DNA of 64,000 bases from Perkinsela sp. pyNocScin1 (taxonomy: Eukaryota; Euglenozoa; Kinetoplastea; Prokinetoplastida; Perkinselidae). The stretch spans positions 1,302,001-1,366,000 of the forward strand of contig CAXHTR010000005.1 in NCBI GenBank assembly GCA_964019655.1. Reading direction: 5' to 3'. Numbering within the stretch: position 1 is the first letter of the stretch; the number at the start of each line of letters is the position of its first letter. Made by a program: the position numbers and the translations under genes. Shown here piece after piece: positions 47,648 to 56,898 of the stretch. Under the pieces are notes generated by a model. That model was not told the DNA's origin, did no database searches, and was given only the letters and a program-made list of their open reading frames with translations.

Positions 47648-49288
47648 ATGCTTCATATCCTCCTCACAGCTGACAGCGTACTCACACGTGCAAGCCCGGC
47701 AATGATCAGCGATCAGACACGGATGGAGCTTCTCGTCGCAGGTCTCTCGGAAAACTCACTCGAGAAGTTTCAAGATGAATCAAGTGACTTCCGTGATATC
47801 AAATACTGGGAAGGCGTTCACTGCAATGAGGAAAATGCCATCGTTGCGATCGAATGGGAAGACGTGAAGACGGATGGAAGCCTCGCCTTCGAATACCTCC
47901 CCGACAACCTGGAAATTCTCGACGTTTCAAGTGAGGGTACAGATAGATCACTCACAGGCACACTCGACACAGCATCGCTCCCAAGCTCGCTCATCAAGTT
48001 CATCGCTGCAGAGAATGCGCTTGAAGGATCCATCAATTTCGGAGCCCTACCGCCTTTACTCGAAGAGTTCGACGCCATAGAAAACCAATTTACAGGCAGC
48101 GCTAACCTCGAAAATCTACCGCGCAGGCTCCGCAGATTCCGCATCGCTATCAATAATTTTTCAGGAAGTTTGAATTTAACAAAGCTACCAGAGCAGCTCC
48201 AAACGCTCGATCTTCAGTCAAATGAATTTAAGGGTGCCGTCGATATCGGCAAGCTTCCAGATAGTCTCCAAACACTCAACATCGCTTCCAATTGCCACGA
48301 CGGCGAGGCATCGCTCGGTAGCCTCCCAGCAAATCTCAAGTACATTGCACTCAGTGGTAACGACTTTGAGGGCGAAGCTATGCTCACGCAGCTCCCGCCT
48401 TCTCTCGAAGTCTTAACCCTGGAGGCCAACAAATTTCAGGGAAGTCTCAATCTCGAGCACCTCCCAGCAAGGCTCGAGACACTCGGACTCTTCTCAAATG
48501 GCTTTAAGGGCAGCGTGTGCCTCACTGCACTACCCGCAAGCCTCAAAAATCTCGATCTCTCGCAGAATTACCTTCATGGAGAAATTAACCTCTGCGCACT
48601 GCCACTGCGTCTCACGGAATTGTTCCTGAGCAGCAATGAGTTTCAAGGGGAGCTCGATCTGAGCGCTCTCCCAGAGTTCATCACTATACTACAAGCACAA
48701 GGCAACAATCTGACGGGGAGTGTGCATTTCGCACAACTTGGGGAGTTTATCCATTACATTGCGCTTGAGGACAATAATTTTACGGGGTCCATCGACCTGA
48801 GCGTGCTCTCAGAGGATTTGTTCGAGCTGTCACTCACTACGAACTCGCTTGAGGGGTCGCTTGACCTGACGAGATTACCCGGCCGCCTGGAGATTCTTCA
48901 CCTCGGGGAAAACGGTTTTACAGGGAGTATCAACCTGCGCGAGCTACCAGAGTTTCTCTATGAGCTCTTTCTTTGCAAAAATCAGCTGAGCGGGGAACTG
49001 GACCTTACAGCACTACCGGAGTCGCTATACGCACTGGATTTATCTGCGAACAATTTTGAAGGCGAAGTGGATCTATCCGCTTTGCCTCAGGAGCTGTGCT
49101 TGCTCTTGCTGAAGAACAACCAGCTGGAGGGGAGCATCAGCTACGCGAAGCTGCCAGAGAGCCTGGAGGTTCTACGAGTGCAAGGAAACCATTTCGAGGG
49201 AAAGTGCGAGGACTTCGGTGAGGAAAGCGAAAATGAGGTTGAAGAGAGCAGTGGTGAAGAAGAAGCGTGTTCCGCTGGCGAAGCGTAA
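47648..49288 (+). CDS. Long LRR protein, subfamily A, about 19 repeats, acidic tail
   Basis: 546 residues. MLHILLTADSVLTRASPAMI, then SDQTRMELLVAGLSEN. The cap DIKYWEGVHCNEENAIVAIE keeps only the second Cys. About 19 repeats, very regular: NLPRRLRRFRIAINNFSG, KLPEQLQTLDLQSNEFKG, SLPANLKYIALSGNDFEG, HLPARLETLGLFSNGFKG, ALPESLYALDLSANNFEG. Instead of VDENG it ends in an acidic stretch (CEDFGEESENEVEESSGEEE). The next gene is its tandem duplicate. By hand count C exceeds G in the middle of the gene (219 to 145 over 47881-48600), and G exceeds C after it (188 to 152 over 48601-49260). Confidence 0.93.
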   Translation: MLHILLTADSVLTRASPAMISDQTRMELLVAGLSENSLEKFQDESSDFRDIKYWEGVHCNEENAIVAIEWEDVKTDGSLAFEYLPDNLEILDVSSEGTDRSLTGTLDTASLPSSLIKFIAAENALEGSINFGALPPLLEEFDAIENQFTGSANLENLPRRLRRFRIAINNFSGSLNLTKLPEQLQTLDLQSNEFKGAVDIGKLPDSLQTLNIASNCHDGEASLGSLPANLKYIALSGNDFEGEAMLTQLPPSLEVLTLEANKFQGSLNLEHLPARLETLGLFSNGFKGSVCLTALPASLKNLDLSQNYLHGEINLCALPLRLTELFLSSNEFQGELDLSALPEFITILQAQGNNLTGSVHFAQLGEFIHYIALEDNNFTGSIDLSVLSEDLFELSLTTNSLEGSLDLTRLPGRLEILHLGENGFTGSINLRELPEFLYELFLCKNQLSGELDLTALPESLYALDLSANNFEGEVDLSALPQELCLLLLKNNQLEGSISYAKLPESLEVLRVQGNHFEGKCEDFGEESENEVEESSGEEEACSAGEA

Positions 49289-49688
49289 ATTCGCAGATAA
49301 GGGAGCGAAATCGCATTGATATATAATTTAAGGATAAAGTATTTATGAGATATAGAAGGCCGGTAAGCGCTTTAAGTCTCTCGAGGTTACCTGTATTCGC
49401 TTAGAATGTTTATGCTGTAAATTCAGATGCTTTCTCTTTCTTGTATCTAAAACTGGTCCGAAGTGGAATGCGGCGTGAGCATCAGAGGCTCTTCAGCACG
49501 TTTTCTTGACGTATCGATTGACACCGAACTCTGTGTCCTAATGTTATCATAATTAGTATTGAGGCAGCATTTGCCATCAGCCTGAAGTCATAGAAATGCA
49601 TCACTTTCGTCACAGAGCCCAAAAATGCTTCGCTACACAAAAGTTTACTTCGCACTGTATGAAACTTCATTTGATTTTCTCACTACAA
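49289..49688. other. Intergenic, no gene seen
   Basis: 400 bases. The open frame of the next gene extends into it from 49596, but the family start is at 49689. Confidence 0.4.
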
Positions 49689-51302
49689 ATGCTTTCCTTC
49701 GCGCTCACCGCTGATGATATGCTCGCACGCGCGAGCCCAGCAATGCTCAGTGATCAGACAAGGATGGAGCTCATGGTCGCAGGCCTCTCGGAAGACGCAC
49801 TCGAACAGTTTCAAGATGAAAATGGCAACTTCCTCGCTCTTGGAGACTGGCCAGGCGTTCAAAGCAATGCGACACAGGATATCGTCATAATCGAGTGGCA
49901 GGACATCGAAATGGAAGGAAGCATCTCCTTTCAGTATTTACCCGAAAAATTGACAGCTCTCAATGTATCGAGCGAGAACACAGCTGCATATATCACAGGA
50001 ACGCTCGATGCCGCATCACTGCCACGTTCGCTGACAATATTTGTCGCGCGGGGCAACCGGCTCTCGGGGACCATTGCTTTCGAAGCCTTACCCACCTCAT
50101 TGGAAATCTTCGACGTCATGCTGAATAACTTTGAAGGGGACATCGATTGCTTACCCAGTGGGCTGCGCGTGCTCAACATCGCGGACACATTATTTTTGGA
50201 ACTTTTACCGTTCGCGGAACTTCCACAGAGTCTTCAGATTTTTGATCTGCAACGAATGACGCTCGGGGATGAAGTCGACATCAGTGTTCTCCCAGAGAGC
50301 CTGGAGAGTCTCCTTATGACGAGCAGTGATCTTTATGGCAGTGTGCCGCTAGAAAGTCTCCCAGCAAACGTCCAGCTCCTTTGGCTCGGCGATAATCATT
50401 TTGAGGGAACAATAATCCTCACGGCACTCCCAAATACGCTCAAAGAGCTGCGCCTCGGCCGCAACACGCTCATGGGAACGCTCAATCTTGGGCACTTGCC
50501 GGCGGCACTGGAGGTGCTCGACCTCAGCTTCAACATTTTTCACGGGACAGTGTGCCTGACTGCACTGCCCCCGAGCATGACTGATTTGTATCTCAATCGG
50601 AATGGAATTGAAGGCCATGCCACGCTTACGGACCTGCCGGCGGGGCTCAAGCTGCTTGATCTCGCAGACAACGATTTCATGTGGGACGTCATTCTGCGTG
50701 AGCTCCCAGCAGAAGTCGAAGAGGTCGATCTATCAAGCAACTTTCTCGAGGGAAGCGTTGATTTAACGATGCTGCCAGACGGCCTCTACCTCATGCGACT
50801 CGCAGTCAACAAATTTACGGGGTCTATCGACCTCAGCGCGCTCCCAGGGGGCCTGGAGGTACTGCAGCTGCAGAGGAACTCGCTCGAGGGCACGCTCGAT
50901 TTGGAAAACCTAAACGACTCGCTCACGACCCTTTATCTCCAGTTGAACGCCTTTACAGGGAGTGTCAATCTGCGAAATTTACCGGAATCGCTCGTTGATC
51001 TGAACCTCTCGAAAAACCAGCTGAGCGGGGCATTGGATTTACGTGCGCTCCCAGGGGGGTTAGAGCTCTTAGATCTTTCCGAAAACAGTTTTGCGGGGGA
51101 GCTGGATTTCACAGATCTCCCCGAAGGGCTTTATGAGCTATCCGTCAAGAACAATAAGCTGCAGGGGACCATCGACTATGACAGTCTCCCTGAGACTTTG
51201 GAAGTTCTGTACGTTCAGGGGAACCTCTTTTCGGGCAAGTGCGAAGACATCGGCGGAGAGATTTACGGCGACGAGAGCGATGAAGAGGAAGCGTATCTTT
51301 AG
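49689..51302 (+). CDS. Long LRR protein, subfamily A, about 19 repeats, acidic tail
   Basis: 537 residues from MLSFALTADDMLARASPAML, matched to 47648; two in-frame ATGs upstream (49596, 49659) would lengthen the signal. SDQTRMELMVAGLSED, then cap ALGDWPGVQSNATQDIVIIE without cysteines. About 19 repeats: ALPTSLEIFDVMLNNFEG, HLPAALEVLDLSFNIFHG, DLPAGLKLLDLADNDF, ALPGGLEVLQLQRNSLEG, NLPESLVDLNLSKNQLSG. It ends CEDIGGEIYGDESDEEEAYL, again acidic. It differs from its neighbour in many repeat faces, so the duplicates have diverged mostly at exposed positions (inference). Confidence 0.92.
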   Translation: MLSFALTADDMLARASPAMLSDQTRMELMVAGLSEDALEQFQDENGNFLALGDWPGVQSNATQDIVIIEWQDIEMEGSISFQYLPEKLTALNVSSENTAAYITGTLDAASLPRSLTIFVARGNRLSGTIAFEALPTSLEIFDVMLNNFEGDIDCLPSGLRVLNIADTLFLELLPFAELPQSLQIFDLQRMTLGDEVDISVLPESLESLLMTSSDLYGSVPLESLPANVQLLWLGDNHFEGTIILTALPNTLKELRLGRNTLMGTLNLGHLPAALEVLDLSFNIFHGTVCLTALPPSMTDLYLNRNGIEGHATLTDLPAGLKLLDLADNDFMWDVILRELPAEVEEVDLSSNFLEGSVDLTMLPDGLYLMRLAVNKFTGSIDLSALPGGLEVLQLQRNSLEGTLDLENLNDSLTTLYLQLNAFTGSVNLRNLPESLVDLNLSKNQLSGALDLRALPGGLELLDLSENSFAGELDFTDLPEGLYELSVKNNKLQGTIDYDSLPETLEVLYVQGNLFSGKCEDIGGEIYGDESDEEEAYL

Positions 51303-51598
51303 AAATTGAGTGGTGGTCTATGAGAATAAGATGAATGGATAGAATTGATAATATGATGAAGTGAACAAAGGGTATTTTGTCGCTAATGGAAACATTCCTC
51401 TGTTTTTCTCGCGAGATAAATGACAATGTGGGTCTGAGTGAGCGTACATCATTCAAAACAGATCGTTCGTGCAAAGGAGAGGAATACTGGGCTAAATTTT
51501 TCACAATCACCGCCCTGCGCGTCGACTTTTTGAGTGACTCATGTGCATTCTGTATAACTTACCCAATCCCTTTGATTTCCAACTCTCTACGCCTCCCA
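51303..51598. other. Intergenic, no gene seen
   Basis: About 300 bases. The frame of the next gene is open through it from 51377 but lacks family features there. The pyrimidine-rich CTCTCTACGCCTCCC ends at 51597. Confidence 0.4.
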
Positions 51599-53311
51599 AT
51601 GAATGCACCATCGCTCCTTGTCCTCCCACAGCGGTCCATCGGCCAGCTACACCTCGGGGCTCTCTCTGAGCAGTCACTCATGGAGGCACTCATCCATGGC
51701 TTGGATGCGCAAGTTGAGGACGAATTCATAGATTCATACACCGATGGCGAGTACTTTCCTGTCTGTACCTGGGAAATTGTCACCTGCGACGAAGACGGGC
51801 ACGTCACGGACATAAATTCCGGCCCAGGTCTCACAGGCACGCTAGATTTCGCATGTCTCCCACCGCACACGCGCACCTGCAACTTTTCAAACAATATGTT
51901 GGACATACTCGAAGGTACAGTAGACACAAGATCACTCCCACACAGCCTCGAGCAGCTCTTTGTTGACCACAACGGTTTTTCGGGCGATCTGGACCTGCGC
52001 GATCTCCCCCGCCGCTTCCGCGTCCTCGATGCCTCTGCCAACGATTTCAGCGGCAGCTGCCACCTCAAAGGGCTCCCGCCGCACTTCGTCGAGCTACGGG
52101 CCAAGTCCAATCGCTTTGCAGGGGAAATCGCGCTCGATGCCCTCCCGCGACGAATGGAAATCCTTGACCTCAGTCGCAACGGCGGGCTCACTGGGAGTTT
52201 GACATTAACCCACCTCCCATCGGCGATGAAATGGCTTTTGCTCAATGACTGCTCCTTTTCTGGCGGGGTGACACTCAATGCCTTCCCGCGCCACCTCAAG
52301 CGGGTACAACTCCAAGAAAATCTGCTCAACGGTGAAGTGAGCATTACCAATCTGCCTCGCTACATGCGTGAGCTCGACCTCAGCGCCAACAATTTCTCAG
52401 GGACTGCCAGAATGGACAGAGACGATGAATTTCGGGTTTCTCTCAAAAACAACTCGCTCGACGCCATCGCAGATGAGAACGGCGCAGTGTACAAGTGGGA
52501 GCGCAAAGCTATTGGTCAAACAGACCAGGGAATGATGGAAACTCTTGTAAGCGGTCTCACTCCCAAGGCGAAGGCGCAGTTCTTGGAATGCAATCATAGG
52601 GGGTATAAAAAGGTAAGGAGGTGGCCAGGCGTCTATACCGACCGCTTCGGCCGAGTAACAGACGTGCGCTTCACGAGTGAGGGTGGTGTCATTCCGCTGT
52701 CCGGCACTGTAGATCTCTCGAGCATGCCGCCCAACGTCACGTTCTGCGAGATCAGCGCTGGCAAGGTGCAGGGGACTGTGCACACGGGATCGCTACCTGT
52801 CCCGCTGGCGAAGCTGTACCTCTCGAATAATGCGATATCTGGGAGTTTCCAGTTTGAGAGCCTCCCGCCAGAGCTGCAGATCATAGATATCGGTCGAAAT
52901 CGCTTTACGGGGAGTGCAATTCTCGATGACTTACCGCAGAAGCTCAAAGAGCTCTCGGCATGGTACAACGGCTTTCGGGGCAGTCTCAACCTGACGAGCC
53001 TGCCCCCAGCGCTCTGGCTTCTCAGGCTGAGCGACTGCGCCTTCACTGGTGGCGTCGATTTCGATCACTTCCCGCCTAAACTCGCGAAAGTTTTTCTGTC
53101 TGGGAACAAGCTGAGCGGGACGCTCCGTGCTGTGCATATCTCGGAGCGCCTGATGGGCCTTTCGGTCGACGACAACAATTTTTCGGGGACAGCCGTTCTT
53201 TCCAAAGTGGCGTATAGAGCTGTGTCACGTAGCGGCAACTCCATCGTGGCGGTTGTGGATGAGAATGGACGGCCTTACGACCAGGACGATCTGTCATGGG
53301 CAGATGAGTGA
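51599..53311 (+). CDS. Fused double LRR protein, subfamily A
   Basis: 570 residues from MNAPSLLVLPQRSIGQLHLG; an ATG 74 codons upstream has no family support. It contains two complete modules in one frame. Module 1: ALSEQSLMEALIHGLDAQ, cap PVCTWEIVTCDEDGHVTDI, repeats such as DLPRRFRVLDASANDFSG, tail LDAIADENGAVYKWERKAI. Without a stop follows module 2: GQTDQGMMETLVSGLTPK, cap KVRRWPGVYTDRFGRVTDV (no Cys), repeats such as SLPPELQIIDIGRNRFTG, tail IVAVVDENGRPYDQDDL. Only module 1 keeps a signal. This is a fusion of neighbouring paralogues or an internal duplication. Confidence 0.92.
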   Translation: MNAPSLLVLPQRSIGQLHLGALSEQSLMEALIHGLDAQVEDEFIDSYTDGEYFPVCTWEIVTCDEDGHVTDINSGPGLTGTLDFACLPPHTRTCNFSNNMLDILEGTVDTRSLPHSLEQLFVDHNGFSGDLDLRDLPRRFRVLDASANDFSGSCHLKGLPPHFVELRAKSNRFAGEIALDALPRRMEILDLSRNGGLTGSLTLTHLPSAMKWLLLNDCSFSGGVTLNAFPRHLKRVQLQENLLNGEVSITNLPRYMRELDLSANNFSGTARMDRDDEFRVSLKNNSLDAIADENGAVYKWERKAIGQTDQGMMETLVSGLTPKAKAQFLECNHRGYKKVRRWPGVYTDRFGRVTDVRFTSEGGVIPLSGTVDLSSMPPNVTFCEISAGKVQGTVHTGSLPVPLAKLYLSNNAISGSFQFESLPPELQIIDIGRNRFTGSAILDDLPQKLKELSAWYNGFRGSLNLTSLPPALWLLRLSDCAFTGGVDFDHFPPKLAKVFLSGNKLSGTLRAVHISERLMGLSVDDNNFSGTAVLSKVAYRAVSRSGNSIVAVVDENGRPYDQDDLSWADE

Positions 53312-53922
53312 GAGGGTAGTCGTGTGCAAAGCGCAGAGAAAAAGTGAAGCACACATTCAAATGTCAGAATATAATTTTTCACAGCTTTTTAGAATGAATG
53401 AAGAGGGATAGGAAGATTGTATCGCCACATTCGCTCTGCTGTGTCATTTTTAGAGATACAATGCTCAAGTTTCTTGAAGAATGAGCTCTATAACCTGAAG
53501 ACCTCTGGCACAGCGTGCAGAAGCGAAGTGAGTGCATATTCATGTTAAAAAGCGTGATGGGTTCACCGCATAGTCACTGTGGGCATGATTAATGTGAAAA
53601 GAAAACCCCTACTGCGAATCCTTTACAACTCATCTTAGATTTCAGCCCACTTTGCGGGCATTTATATGATTTTGTATGCTATACAAAGATTTGCTGTGCT
53701 CTCGGCCATAGCGAGCGAAGTCGTCCTATGAAGAATCCATTTCGGCACGATTCCCTGTGACTCGGGCCTCATCACTTTTTGTGACTTTGTGCGATGAAAG
53801 ACGAGACTTGCTAGCAGATCATAGACCACTGGCCAAGAACTTTCAGGCAATTATCCGTATCGTTCCCCTCTCTGCGATTGCATAGTTCTTTTCTACTTCT
53901 TCACGCCTATCCCTTCATAAAA
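53312..53922. other. Intergenic, no gene seen
   Basis: 611 bases with no supported feature. The pyrimidine-rich TTCTTTTCTACTTCTTCACG precedes the next ATG. Confidence 0.4.
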
Positions 53923-54576
53923 ATGATATCTGCCCTTCTCTGTTTAGACCCTCACCGCACAGCCACCGAAGCCGAAATGCGCCTCTCACTTCTCAAACAA
54001 TTCTTTGCCTTCGTCACAGAGCCACGTATCAACGAGCGCTTCGAGCAGGGCCTTGACCCCTGCCGGTGGGCCGACGGCCTACGCTGTGGCGCCAGCCTCG
54101 AGATCTACTCCATTCAGTACCGACAGTACAGACACGGAAACTTCGCTATTCAGTTTATACCACCCACTGTCCACTCCGCCATGATCGACGACTGTGACCA
54201 GGGCTACCCACTCGAGACGCGACTGCTGCCAAAGGCCATCGGAAGCTTTGGGCTCCCACGAAACCGAATTTATGGCACAGTTGAGCTTCGCACGCTACCG
54301 CCAAGGCTCAGATCGCTCAATCTCATGCAGAATGCGATCCGTGGGCCCATATATCTCGCAAACCTGCCGGAAACGCTCGAGTACATCTGGCTCAGCGGGA
54401 ACCTAATTGAGCAGGATGTGCTGTTATACGAGGCGCTCCCCGCGAGTATAGTGAATATCTGTCTAAATGGGCAGAGACACCACATTGGGTCGTTTTGGCT
54501 GGTGGACAGCAGTGGGACGTATATTCAGAAGAGTCGCAAAGGGGTGATGCAGGACCGCATTGAGTACAAGCCGTGA
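53923..54576 (+). CDS. Secreted LRR protein, subfamily D
   Basis: 217 residues from MISALLCLDPHRTATEAEMR (the longer frame opens with TTG). LSLLKQFFAFVTEPRI, then cap DPCRWADGLRCGASLEIYSI. D pattern: FIPPTVHSAMIDDCDQGY, ETRLLPKAIGSFGLPRNRIY, TLPPRLRSLNLMQNAIRG, NLPETLEYIWLSGNLIEQ, then VLLYEALPASIVNICLNG. The tail FWLVDSSGTYIQKSRKGV is not the VDxRV type. It ends 70 bases before the ATG of 54647-55537. Confidence 0.88.
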   Translation: MISALLCLDPHRTATEAEMRLSLLKQFFAFVTEPRINERFEQGLDPCRWADGLRCGASLEIYSIQYRQYRHGNFAIQFIPPTVHSAMIDDCDQGYPLETRLLPKAIGSFGLPRNRIYGTVELRTLPPRLRSLNLMQNAIRGPIYLANLPETLEYIWLSGNLIEQDVLLYEALPASIVNICLNGQRHHIGSFWLVDSSGTYIQKSRKGVMQDRIEYKP

Positions 54577-54646
54577 TTTGAATGAATTTCCTGTCACATT
54601 CACTTTCACAGATTTTTTGCGCTTACAGACTTCAACTCAAGAACAA

Positions 54647-55537
54647 ATGAACACCGCATCTATCCTTCTACCACTGAGAAACAATCGGGACACGCTGCAC
54701 CTCAATGCGCTCTCTGACCAGTCCCTCATGGAGCTTTTCATCGAAGGCCTCGACGCAGATACCAAAGCTCGGTTCCAGCACCGAGATGGCACGTACAAGG
54801 ACGTTTGCAAGTGGGGTGGAGTGACCTGCGACGGGAGACGGTGCGTTAGACTTATTCAATGGGAACAGGAATTTCAAGGGGCGCAGTGGTGTGGGAAACT
54901 TGATTTTGCCTTTCTCCCTCGACAATTGGAGAGTTTTGTTTTCAAGCGAGATATCAACCAGGCATTACGAAACCGGCGAACGGCGCTGAGAGGCTTTCTC
55001 ACTGGCAAGCCTGAAACGAGCACGCTTCCTTCGGCTTTGCGCTACTTCGAAATGCACTACCAGTTGCTGGGCGGAACATTCGACTTCCGTCGGCTTCCAT
55101 TCGAGATGATTGGCTTGACCATTAGTAAGAACATGTTTCACGGAAGCGCGCAGCTGACGATGCTCCCACGAGGTCTCGACCACCTCTACATGGCTGGTAA
55201 CCGATTTTCAGGTAGTCTATGTCTCGACTTCTTACCAAAATCGCTCGTGTATTTGGATGCATCGCGAAACAATTTCTCGGGTAGTGTCAGTTTGGATAAC
55301 TTGCCAGAGACCATCGTTGGCCTGTCGCTGTGTGAGAACCGTCTTACCGGCAGTATACACCTTCTTCGACCGCCGCCAGGCTTAAGGGATCTGAATCTCA
55401 TGAAGAACGATTTTAGCGGGACTGCTGTTGTTGCCCGCGAGGCACACGGGAAAATCTCTATCAAAGGAAAGTCCATTGTGAGCCTTGTCGATGAAAATGG
55501 TGTTGTGTGCCCTATTCCAAAGCCGATTCAATACTAA
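54647..55537 (+). CDS. Secreted LRR protein, subfamily A (MNTAS type)
   Basis: 296 residues from MNTASILLPLRNNRDTLHLN; the frame is open upstream into the previous gene, but this ATG fits relatives 51599, 56899 and 59495. ALSDQSLMELFIEGLDAD, then cap KDVCKWGGVTCDGRRCVRLI with an extra Cys. FLPRQLESFVFKRDINQ opens an irregular first repeat, then TLPSALRYFEMHYQLLGG, RLPFEMIGLTISKNMFHG, MLPRGLDHLYMAGNRFSG, FLPKSLVYLDASRNNFSG, NLPETIVGLSLCENRLTG. Tail IVSLVDENGVVCPIPKPIQY. Confidence 0.9.
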   Translation: MNTASILLPLRNNRDTLHLNALSDQSLMELFIEGLDADTKARFQHRDGTYKDVCKWGGVTCDGRRCVRLIQWEQEFQGAQWCGKLDFAFLPRQLESFVFKRDINQALRNRRTALRGFLTGKPETSTLPSALRYFEMHYQLLGGTFDFRRLPFEMIGLTISKNMFHGSAQLTMLPRGLDHLYMAGNRFSGSLCLDFLPKSLVYLDASRNNFSGSVSLDNLPETIVGLSLCENRLTGSIHLLRPPPGLRDLNLMKNDFSGTAVVAREAHGKISIKGKSIVSLVDENGVVCPIPKPIQY

Positions 55538-55846
55538 ATAAGGTCGATATCCGTCGTTCTGTGTATAATGTGCATACGCTGAAGAAGTTTTTGGCAGAAA
55601 TATACTCAGAAAGTATTCATGCGTTGTGGAAATGATCAGATCAGCACTGCAGTACTTCTAATTGAATAAAGTGACTTCAACCACTTTATTGCCTCACTCA
55701 TGCAATGCGGAAGTTTTTTAGTATTTCTGATGTGCCTCAACTCTTATCAAAGGTCGATAATCGATAAAAAGTATATGTTTGCATTCAGACTCGTTTGTAT
55801 CGAAATTTATCTTTTTATCAGTTTTTTCCATCCTGTACCCTTCACA
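55538..55846. other. Intergenic, no gene seen
   Basis: 309 bases. The frame of eL22 is open through part of it, but the protein starts at 55847. The right end holds the pyrimidine tract listed next. Confidence 0.45.
55807..55821 (+). promoter_or_regulatory. Possible trans-splice acceptor before eL22
   Basis: TTATCTTTTTATCAG lies 25 bases before the eL22 ATG, with a second pyrimidine stretch (TTTTTTCCATCC) between the AG and the ATG. The form fits a spliced-leader acceptor with a short leader. No proof from the DNA alone. Confidence 0.35.
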
Positions 55847-56224
55847 ATGGTTCGCCGCATCGCTAAGAAGGAAAACGCTGTGCTGAACAGCAAGCGCGTC
55901 TTCACCATCGACTACGCCAAGCCGGCCCGCGACGGCATCTTTGACGACGAGCACGTCCAAGACTTCCAAAAGTTCCTCACAGAGCACATCAAGATCAACG
56001 GCAAGACGAACGAGCTCGGCGAGAAGGTCCGCATTGACGCCCAGGACAAGAAACTGGCAGTGACTTCCTACGTGGGCTTCTCCAAGCGCTACTTCAAGTA
56101 CCTGACGAAGCGATACCTCAAGAAGAAGACGCTACGTGACTGGCTGCGTGTCGTCTCGACGAGCAAGGACCGCTATGAGCTCCGGTACTACAACATCCAG
56201 CAGGAGAATGAGGATGAGAACTAA
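55847..56224 (+). CDS. RPL22: 60S ribosomal protein eL22
   Basis: 125 residues, the usual length for eL22. It binds 28S rRNA at the exterior of the large subunit. Family blocks in order: RVFTIDYAKPARDGIFD, EHIKINGKTNELGEKVRI, VTSYVGFSKRYFKYLTKRYL and TLRDWLRVVSTSKDRYELRY, then an acidic end (QQENEDEN) as in animal eL22. ATG at 55847 is chosen because the protein then starts MVRRIAKKEN and the family block sits at the usual position; an upstream TTG frame adds nothing conserved. It is the only housekeeping gene in the window and shares strand with the LRR genes on both sides. Confidence 0.95.
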   Translation: MVRRIAKKENAVLNSKRVFTIDYAKPARDGIFDDEHVQDFQKFLTEHIKINGKTNELGEKVRIDAQDKKLAVTSYVGFSKRYFKYLTKRYLKKKTLRDWLRVVSTSKDRYELRYYNIQQENEDEN

Positions 56225-56898
56225 GCGAGATATAAGAAAGTAAAACACTCAAAAGTATAGAATTGATAGATCAGTCGTTGGCTGATGATTGAACACGCTT
56301 TAGCGCTTCCGTATTCGCTTTTGCTCACATTTGAGTAGAGTTGAAATGAAGGGAAGCGATGGAGGGCGTCGGCAATTAAATCTAGCTTTAAAGCTGATTG
56401 GCGTCAAGATTCGTTTAAAGGCGATACGCGAGCGTTGGCAAGTGTTTACTGGCGTATGAAAACAGATGCTATCTTGAAGCCCCTCTGAATTTCACTTGAA
56501 CAGGCGAATGTACTTTGTTCGTTGAGAGGCAAATCCCAGTAAATAGCTGCTTGTGAAGACTATCTTTGCATCAGCTACAGTTCAGTGGCGCAAAGTGGGC
56601 AGAGACGACTGATGTATGAGACAGAACGAGGAAAAGAATCGAATGGATGCAACACGCACTCAAATCCAATGAGGCAATGAGCGAAATGTGGTCTGTAGTG
56701 AAAGGGTGAGATTATTCGAAATTTTGCAATCTGGAGATTTTCTACGTCATTGCAAGTTACCATCGACTACCCTAGAGCTGAAATATAGTAAAGGCGAAGA
56801 AAAATAGCATTGAGAGACCGCACTTCAACTCCTTTGTTTATGGTCAGGTCAAATAACCAATATTAAACGATTTCCACATTTCTCATAAACCTTCGTAA
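56225..56898. other. Intergenic, no gene seen
   Basis: 674 bases. No gene, tRNA or repeat supported. Confidence 0.4.

Noticed and set aside
47648-47676. Signal-peptide codons ending CAG read as a splice acceptor (also at 16624 and 13708)
   Set aside because: Codons for Leu, Phe and Ser are pyrimidine-rich anyway, and the residues before the CAG are family-like at protein level, so coding is the simpler reading. The idea is kept only as one explanation of the N-terminal lesions.
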